Shown: piece after piece, positions 15,336 through 19,261 of the stretch | How positions within the stretch are numbered: the stretch's first letter is position 1 | Layout of the letters: the number at the start of each line of letters is the position of its first letter | Source: Micavibrio sp. UBA1672 | Lineage (GTDB): Bacteria; Pseudomonadota; Alphaproteobacteria; Micavibrionales; Micavibrionaceae | Length of the DNA stretch: 19,261 bases | Assembly: GCA_002320665.1 (NCBI GenBank) | Contig: DCKO01000042.1 | Location: 1-19,261, forward strand | Direction: 5' to 3' | Notes under the pieces: model-generated | What the model was told of the DNA's origin: nothing | Database searches by the model: none | Seen by the model: the letters and a program-made list of their open reading frames with translations, nothing else | Program-made: the position numbers and the translations under genes

Positions 15336-15645
15336 TACCACCAACACTTAAACCTGCTCCGGTATATAAAACAAATATATATACCGGAATATAGAAAAAA
15401 CAGGATAATGCCAGTATGCACATACCGCATAAAACCAAGGCATTTAGTAATTCATCAGATTTCATATAATAAATGTAAATCACCGCAAAACTCGGGATAC
15501 ATCTGATTATATACCATATAGACATAGAGGCTAAACTAAACTCATTTGCAGACGCAAAATATCCAAATTTGGAAGGTAAAACCAGCAAAGCAACTAAAGG
15601 CATCGCTAATGCAACACCCCAAACTTGAGCTTTGCTGATTGTCAT
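15328..15645 (-). CDS. Small integral membrane protein downstream of rplQ
   Basis: The 105-residue, very hydrophobic protein has about three or four membrane spans (roughly residues 8-30, 38-60 and 66-100) and short polar links. No family is recognised. It starts seven bases after the rplQ stop codon, with no evident ribosome binding site of its own, so translation may depend on reinitiation after rplQ. It ends convergently inside the panC 3' end. Hydrophobic content, position and lack of overlap with another gene apart from those eight bases make it probably real. Confidence 0.6.
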   Translation of the reverse strand: MTISKAQVWGVALAMPLVALLVLPSKFGYFASANEFSLASMSIWYIIRCIPSFAVIYIYYMKSDELLNALVLCGMCILALSCFFYIPVYIFVLYTGAGLSVGGIR

Positions 15646-15652
15646 TTTTTAA

Positions 15653-16126
15653 TTAACCGGCAGCCTTAGCAGCTTCTTCAGTTTCAAAACCGAAATCGCC
15701 TTCCTCCTCCAGGAAGTCAACTGGGCCTGAATCTTGACCTTTGGCATCTTCGTCGCGGTCGACAAGCTCGATGATCGCCATTGGCGCAGCGTCCCCATAA
15801 CGGAAACCGGCCTTCATGATGCGGATATAACCGCCCGGACGGTCTTCATAACGCTCGGCCAGAACATCAACGATCTTCTTGGCCTGCACCTCATCACGGA
15901 TTTTGGCAACAATCTGACGACGTTTTGCAACGGCTGTCTCGGGATTAGCAGCAGCTTGTTTTCCAAGAGTGATTAGTTTTTCCAAATACGGACGAAGTGT
16001 TTTTGCCTTAGGCAAAGTTGTTTTAATCTGCTCATGCTTCACCAGAGATGCCGCCATATTCGCTAGCATCGCCTTACGGTGAGAAGAATCACAACCGAAT
16101 TTTCTGTGTGCTTTACCATGTCTCAT
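15653..16126 (-). CDS. rplQ: 50S ribosomal protein L17
   Basis: L17 is a component of the large ribosomal subunit near the polypeptide exit tunnel. The first 115 or so of 157 residues match the family (MRHGKAHRKFG, HRKAMLANMAASLVKHEQI, TLPKAKTLRPYLEKLITLGK, GGYIRIMKAGFRYGDAAPMA). The last 35 residues form an acidic tail (DFLEEEGDFGFETEE), an extension of the kind seen in alphaproteobacterial L17. AAGGAA precedes the ATG. It follows rpoA, but across a 193-base gap with a terminator-like hairpin, so it may have an additional promoter of its own; none is obvious. Confidence 0.96.
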   Translation of the reverse strand: MRHGKAHRKFGCDSSHRKAMLANMAASLVKHEQIKTTLPKAKTLRPYLEKLITLGKQAAANPETAVAKRRQIVAKIRDEVQAKKIVDVLAERYEDRPGGYIRIMKAGFRYGDAAPMAIIELVDRDEDAKGQDSGPVDFLEEEGDFGFETEEAAKAAG

Positions 16127-16276
16127 GACATTTTCCTTTCACGTTTTGGCCGATAAATTAACGGCACTTCTGCGGCATCATTCCGGCTTTTCTTATCTTG
16201 CCTTCGATGAAAACCATATAACAAACCATTTGGCACTAGCCTGAACCGTTTACCAAATAGTGCGGGCCCATTACCC

Positions 16277-16312
16277 TTTTAAAATCTCTTGCCTAAAATT
16301 TCAGGCAAGAGA
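16277..16312 (-). terminator. Terminator between rpoA and rplQ
   Basis: On the minus strand, ten perfect base pairs TCTCTTGCCT/AGGCAAGAGA (16303-16312 with 16285-16294) enclose an eight-base loop and are followed by TTTTAAAA. It lies just after the rpoA stop codon. The T-tract is short, so read-through into rplQ is likely and the element may act as an attenuator. Confidence 0.65.
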
Positions 16313-16319
16313 CAAAACT

Positions 16320-17336
16320 TTAGAATTGTTGGTCATCCATTTTCTTGGCCAGCTCTTCGATATTCTCTGGCGGCCAACCTTCGACCTGCATACCAAGATG
16401 CAAGCCCATCATGGACAATACTTCTTTGATCTCGTTCAATGACTTACGACCAAAGTTTGGTGTACGAAGCATATCGCCTTCTGATTTTTGCACAAGATCA
16501 CCAATATAAACGATATTGTCATTTTTCAGACAGTTTGCACTACGTACAGAAAGCTCAAGCTCTTCAACTTTACGAAGCAAATTCTTGTTGAATGGCAATT
16601 CTTGTGCTTCTTCTTTCTCTTTCTCATCTTCTGGATCTTCGAAGTTCACGAAGACTTGAAGCTGGTCTTGCATAATGCGCGCCGCAAAAGCCACCGCATC
16701 TTCAGGAGAAATCGCACCATTTGTCTCAACGCTCATAGTCAGCTTGTCATAATCTGTGATCTGACCAACACGTGTATCAGTCACTTCATATGTAACCTTG
16801 CGAACCGGCGAGAACACGCTATCAATCGGCACAAGACCTACCGGGCATTCTTCTGGACGGTTCTGAGCAGCTGGACGGTAACCTTTACCTGTATCAACTG
16901 TCATTTCCATGGAAAGCTTCGCACCTTTATCAAGTGTACAAATCACAAGATCAGGATTCATGATTTCAATATCAGCACCAGCTTCGATCTGAGCAGCCGT
17001 CACTTCACACGGACCTTCTGCTACCAAACGCATCTTGCGCGGGCCTTCAACGTGCATACGTACAGCCAAAGCTTTCAGGTTCAAAATAATGTCTGTTACG
17101 TCTTCACGCACACCTTCAACAGATGTAAATTCATGCAACACACCATCAATCTGCACAGCTGTCACAGCCGCACCATGAAGAGATGACAACAAAATACGAC
17201 GAAGTGCATTCCCGAGAGTAAGACCAAAACCACGCTCTAAAGGCTCGGCCACAACAGTCCCTGTATTTGGGCGTGAGCTTCCAGCAATATCCAGTTTCTG
17301 GGGCTTAATCAGTTCCTGCCAGTTTTTTTGTATCAT
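16320..17336 (-). CDS. rpoA: DNA-directed RNA polymerase subunit alpha
   Basis: This is the assembly platform of RNA polymerase. The 338 residues contain the N-terminal dimerisation domain (to about 232) with LERGFGLTLGNALRRILLSS (33-52), a charged linker (EDPEDEKEKEEAQE), and the C-terminal domain that contacts UP elements and activators (about 250-320), with NCLKNDNIVYIGDLV and TPNFGRKSLNEIKEVL. Length and order are as in other bacteria. It lies 27 bases downstream of rpsK and is followed by a hairpin terminator. Confidence 0.98.
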   Translation of the reverse strand: MIQKNWQELIKPQKLDIAGSSRPNTGTVVAEPLERGFGLTLGNALRRILLSSLHGAAVTAVQIDGVLHEFTSVEGVREDVTDIILNLKALAVRMHVEGPRKMRLVAEGPCEVTAAQIEAGADIEIMNPDLVICTLDKGAKLSMEMTVDTGKGYRPAAQNRPEECPVGLVPIDSVFSPVRKVTYEVTDTRVGQITDYDKLTMSVETNGAISPEDAVAFAARIMQDQLQVFVNFEDPEDEKEKEEAQELPFNKNLLRKVEELELSVRSANCLKNDNIVYIGDLVQKSEGDMLRTPNFGRKSLNEIKEVLSMMGLHLGMQVEGWPPENIEELAKKMDDQQF

Positions 17337-17363
17337 GAGTTTTCCTTTTCTTTTGTAAATCTA

Positions 17364-17747
17364 TTAAACACGACGACGTTTCGGCGGACGACAACCATTA
17401 TGTGGAATGGGTGTAATGTCTTTGATCGACTTGATTGTAAAGCCGATTGCCTGTAACGCGCGGAGAGCCGATTCACGACCTGATCCTGGTCCCTTAACGC
17501 GAACATCAAGTTCCTTCATGCCGTGTTCCTGAGCTTTACGCCCGGCATCCTCGGCAGCAACCTGCGCCGCATACGGGGTAGATTTACGCGAACCCTTGAA
17601 ACCCATCATACCTGATGAGGACCATGATACCGCGTTTCCTTGCACATCTGTAATTGTGATCAATGTATTATTGAATGTAGAATTCACATGCACAATACCT
17701 GACACAATATTTTTCTTCTCTTTTCTTTTAGCCTTAGGTTTAGCCAT
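17364..17747 (-). CDS. rpsK: 30S ribosomal protein S11
   Basis: S11 belongs to the platform of the small ribosomal subunit, close to the 3' end of 16S rRNA. The 127-residue sequence has NTLITITDVQGNAVSWSSSG, MGFKGSRKSTPYAAQ, the glycine-rich VKGPGSGRESALRAL and the C-terminal NGCRPPKRRRV typical of the family. It is 19 bases downstream of rpsM and 27 bases upstream of rpoA, all one operon. Confidence 0.98.
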   Translation of the reverse strand: MAKPKAKRKEKKNIVSGIVHVNSTFNNTLITITDVQGNAVSWSSSGMMGFKGSRKSTPYAAQVAAEDAGRKAQEHGMKELDVRVKGPGSGRESALRALQAIGFTIKSIKDITPIPHNGCRPPKRRRV

Positions 17748-17766
17748 AATAAACGTCCTTCCCTAC

Positions 17767-18138
17767 TTATTTCTTTTTACCGGCGATTGGTTTCGCAGGA
17801 CCTTTGCGTGTTCTTGCATTGGTCTTGGTTTTCTGACCTCGAACAGGCAGACCATTTCTGTGACGAAGTCCGCGATAGCATTTCATATCCATCAAACGTT
17901 TGATGTTCTGAGATACTTCACGACGTAAATCACCTTCGATCTTAAAGTCGCTATTTTCAATCTCTGTACGGAGTTTGTTCAAGATATCATCATCAGCCTG
18001 CCCCATGCGCATTTGCACATCAATACCAAGCTTTTCACACATCTTGAAAGCAGTTGTGCGCCCTATGCCATGAATATATGTCAAAGCAATAGGAATACGT
18101 TTATTATCAGGGATATTAACCCCGGCGATACGTGCCAT
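17767..18138 (-). CDS. rpsM: 30S ribosomal protein S13
   Basis: S13 sits in the head of the small subunit and contacts P-site tRNA and the intersubunit bridge. The 123 residues show MARIAGVNIPDNKRIPIALT, the helix-hairpin-helix YIHGIGRTTA, CYRGLRHRNGLPVRGQKTK and a basic C-terminal tail. AAAGGA precedes the ATG. A consensus-like promoter and a leader of about 135 bases precede it, so it is the first gene of the alpha operon transcript here. Confidence 0.98.
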   Translation of the reverse strand: MARIAGVNIPDNKRIPIALTYIHGIGRTTAFKMCEKLGIDVQMRMGQADDDILNKLRTEIENSDFKIEGDLRREVSQNIKRLMDMKCYRGLRHRNGLPVRGQKTKTNARTRKGPAKPIAGKKK

Positions 18139-18164
18139 TTCTTTTTCCTTTCAAATTTCCATGA

Positions 18165-18186
18165 TTTTTAAGAACAGCCTTAAAAA
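18165..18186 (-). promoter_or_regulatory. Leader hairpin upstream of rpsM
   Basis: TTTTTAAG and CTTAAAAA form a perfect eight-base-pair stem around a six-base loop, just before the rpsM ribosome binding site. It lies inside the predicted 5' leader. Ribosomal-protein operons are often controlled through such leaders by one of their products; that link is inferred here. Confidence 0.4.
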
Positions 18187-18280
18187 CCAAACCAAACCGT
18201 ATAAAGCTCCACGCGTTAAGTTTTCACTTCGCCAGTTTGTAAACAAAAAACGTCTTACTTAATATAAGAAGAACGGCCAC

Positions 18281-18308
18281 ATTATAGGAATTACGGCGCT
18301 CACGTCAA
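18281..18308 (-). promoter_or_regulatory. Strong sigma70-type promoter for the rpsM-rpsK-rpoA operon
   Basis: On the minus strand, TTGACG is followed after 16 bases by a perfect TATAAT. It lies between the adk stop codon and rpsM and predicts a start near 18274, giving a leader of about 135 bases. It would let the alpha operon genes be transcribed independently of secY-adk. Confidence 0.75.
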
Positions 18309-18342
18309 TCTTTATTTTACAATAATAGAAATATTAATGAAT

Positions 18343-18921
18343 TTAAGCAGCTTTTTCCTTGAGATAACCGTCAATCTGGTTTGTAACCTCTTCGATCGCC
18401 TGCATTCCATCTATTTGACGCAAAACACCCTTTTCCTCGTAATACGGCAAGATCGGTGCTGTTTGCTTATCATATACCTCAAGACGATTGCGCAATGTCT
18501 CTTCATTATCATCATCACGCGCCCCTCCCGTCTCGGCGGCGCGCTTTTTGATTCGATCCAGCAAAGCGCCCTGATCTACTTCCAGAGAAAATACATGATC
18601 AATCTGACGCCCCATATGCTGAAGCATATTATCCAGCGCCTCAGCCTGCGCTACTGTTCTAGGAAAGCCATCCAGAATAAAACCTTTTTGGCATTCCGGC
18701 TCGCTAATGCAATTGGCTATCAATTCAATGATAATATCATCAGAAACAAGCTCACCAGCAGCTAAAATAGATTTAAGTTTCAAACCAAGCTGACTTTCAC
18801 TAGCCACTTCCGCACGGAGCATATCCCCTGTTGAAAGCATCTTAATCGTATATTGTGATTGAATATACTCTGATTGTGTACCTTTACCTGCTCCTGGTGG
18901 GCCAAACATAATAATATTCAT
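18343..18921 (-). CDS. adk: Adenylate kinase (short-LID form)
   Basis: The enzyme interconverts ATP and AMP with two ADP and keeps the adenylate pool balanced. The P-loop GPPGAGKGTQ is at 7-16, STGDMLRAE (31-39) contacts AMP, and DGFPRT follows. At 192 residues it lacks the long zinc-finger LID insert: the region between LLDRIKKRA and ETLRNRLEVY is only a short acidic loop, as is common in alphaproteobacteria. AAGGAG lies upstream of the ATG. It follows secY by 40 bases in the same direction, the usual order. Confidence 0.97.
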   Translation of the reverse strand: MNIIMFGPPGAGKGTQSEYIQSQYTIKMLSTGDMLRAEVASESQLGLKLKSILAAGELVSDDIIIELIANCISEPECQKGFILDGFPRTVAQAEALDNMLQHMGRQIDHVFSLEVDQGALLDRIKKRAAETGGARDDDNEETLRNRLEVYDKQTAPILPYYEEKGVLRQIDGMQAIEEVTNQIDGYLKEKAA

Positions 18922-18961
18922 CGTTAAGGTGCCTCTCCTTTATTATCTAACCATACGAGCG

Positions 18962-19261
18962 CTAACGCCTGTTGCGCCCACGCAATTTTGTATTTTTAAC
19001 CAGCCCTTCATATTGATGGGCAATCAAATGAGAATGGACCTGCGCAACTGTATCCATAGTCACCGATACAACAATAAGTAAACTTGTACCTCCAAAGTAA
19101 AAAGGTAACGAGTATTTGGCAATCAAAAATTCAGGCAATAAACAAATAAAGACCAGATAGATTGCACCGATTGTACTGATGCGTGTTAACACATAATCCA
19201 GATGATCCGCTGTATTCTTCCCTGGTCTTATCCCTGGAACAAAACCACCATACTTTCTTAA
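18962..19261 (-). CDS. secY: SecY preprotein translocase subunit, C-terminal part
   Basis: SecY forms the protein-conducting channel of the Sec translocon in the inner membrane. Only the last 99 codons lie in the window; the frame stays open to the edge and starts in LRKYGGFVPGIRPGKNTADH, a conserved cytoplasmic loop. It continues through the final two membrane helices (LVFICLLPEFL and FGGTSLLIVVSVTMD) to a basic cytoplasmic tail ending in LRGRNRR. It is truncated only by the window boundary. Confidence 0.97.
   Translation of the reverse strand, partial: LRKYGGFVPGIRPGKNTADHLDYVLTRISTIGAIYLVFICLLPEFLIAKYSLPFYFGGTSLLIVVSVTMDTVAQVHSHLIAHQYEGLVKNTKLRGRNRR

Noticed and set aside
16488..17186. 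232-codon frame on the plus strand opposite rpoA
   Set aside because: It is a long antisense frame within a highly conserved gene, with a histidine- and cysteine-rich sequence unlike any family and no ribosome binding site.
18337..18765. 142-codon frame opposite adk
   Set aside because: It is an antisense shadow of a conserved gene with no initiation signals.

Overview
The window looks like a chromosomal segment of an alphaproteobacterium with modest GC content. The end of the spc operon and the alpha operon (secY 3' end, adk, rpsM, rpsK, rpoA, rplQ) run on the minus strand at the right edge, and a Do-family periplasmic protease lies a few kb beyond rplQ, an arrangement I recall from many alphaproteobacteria. 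The adenylate kinase is the short-LID form, and a long-chain type acyl-CoA dehydrogenase is present. I cannot name the genus. A low-GC Micavibrio-like or Rhodospirillales-like lineage is a guess, not a reading of the sequence.

Left part (1-3341): a plasmid-style helix-turn-helix/coiled-coil DNA-binding protein has two perfect palindromes in front of it and a clean terminator behind it. Next comes an exported protein of no recognised family made of three repeated four-cysteine modules, and then a convergent acyl-CoA dehydrogenase. Middle part (3342-11491): four paralogous membrane acyltransferase-3 (OafA-like) genes lie on the minus strand. One is broken by a single in-frame stop codon. The paralogs fall into two subtypes in the order B-A-B-A along transcription, which suggests duplication of a two-gene unit. 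Two plus-strand genes, an SLT-domain lytic transglycosylase and a TrmN6-like methyltransferase, sit between the last two copies. The most upstream acyltransferase begins with TTG inside the end of glyS, which encodes the single-chain (homodimeric) glycyl-tRNA synthetase.

Right part (11492-19261): a 323-base AT-rich gap ends in a textbook promoter and ribosome binding site for a 91-residue orphan protein, whose transcript ends in a structured 3' region and a strong terminator. Then come the DegP/HtrA protease (minus) and a divergent panB-panC pantothenate operon (plus), followed by a small membrane protein downstream of rplQ and the alpha operon. A strong promoter lies between adk and rpsM, and a strong hairpin terminator lies between rpoA and rplQ, so rplQ may be partly uncoupled from rpoA.

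Housekeeping functions (translation, transcription, secretion, pantothenate/CoA supply, fatty-acid oxidation) frame two accessory patches: the surface-acylation gene cluster, and two orphan genes (the triple-cysteine-module protein and the 91-residue protein) that are the best candidates for undescribed biology. I see no CRISPR array, tRNA, rRNA or insertion sequence.
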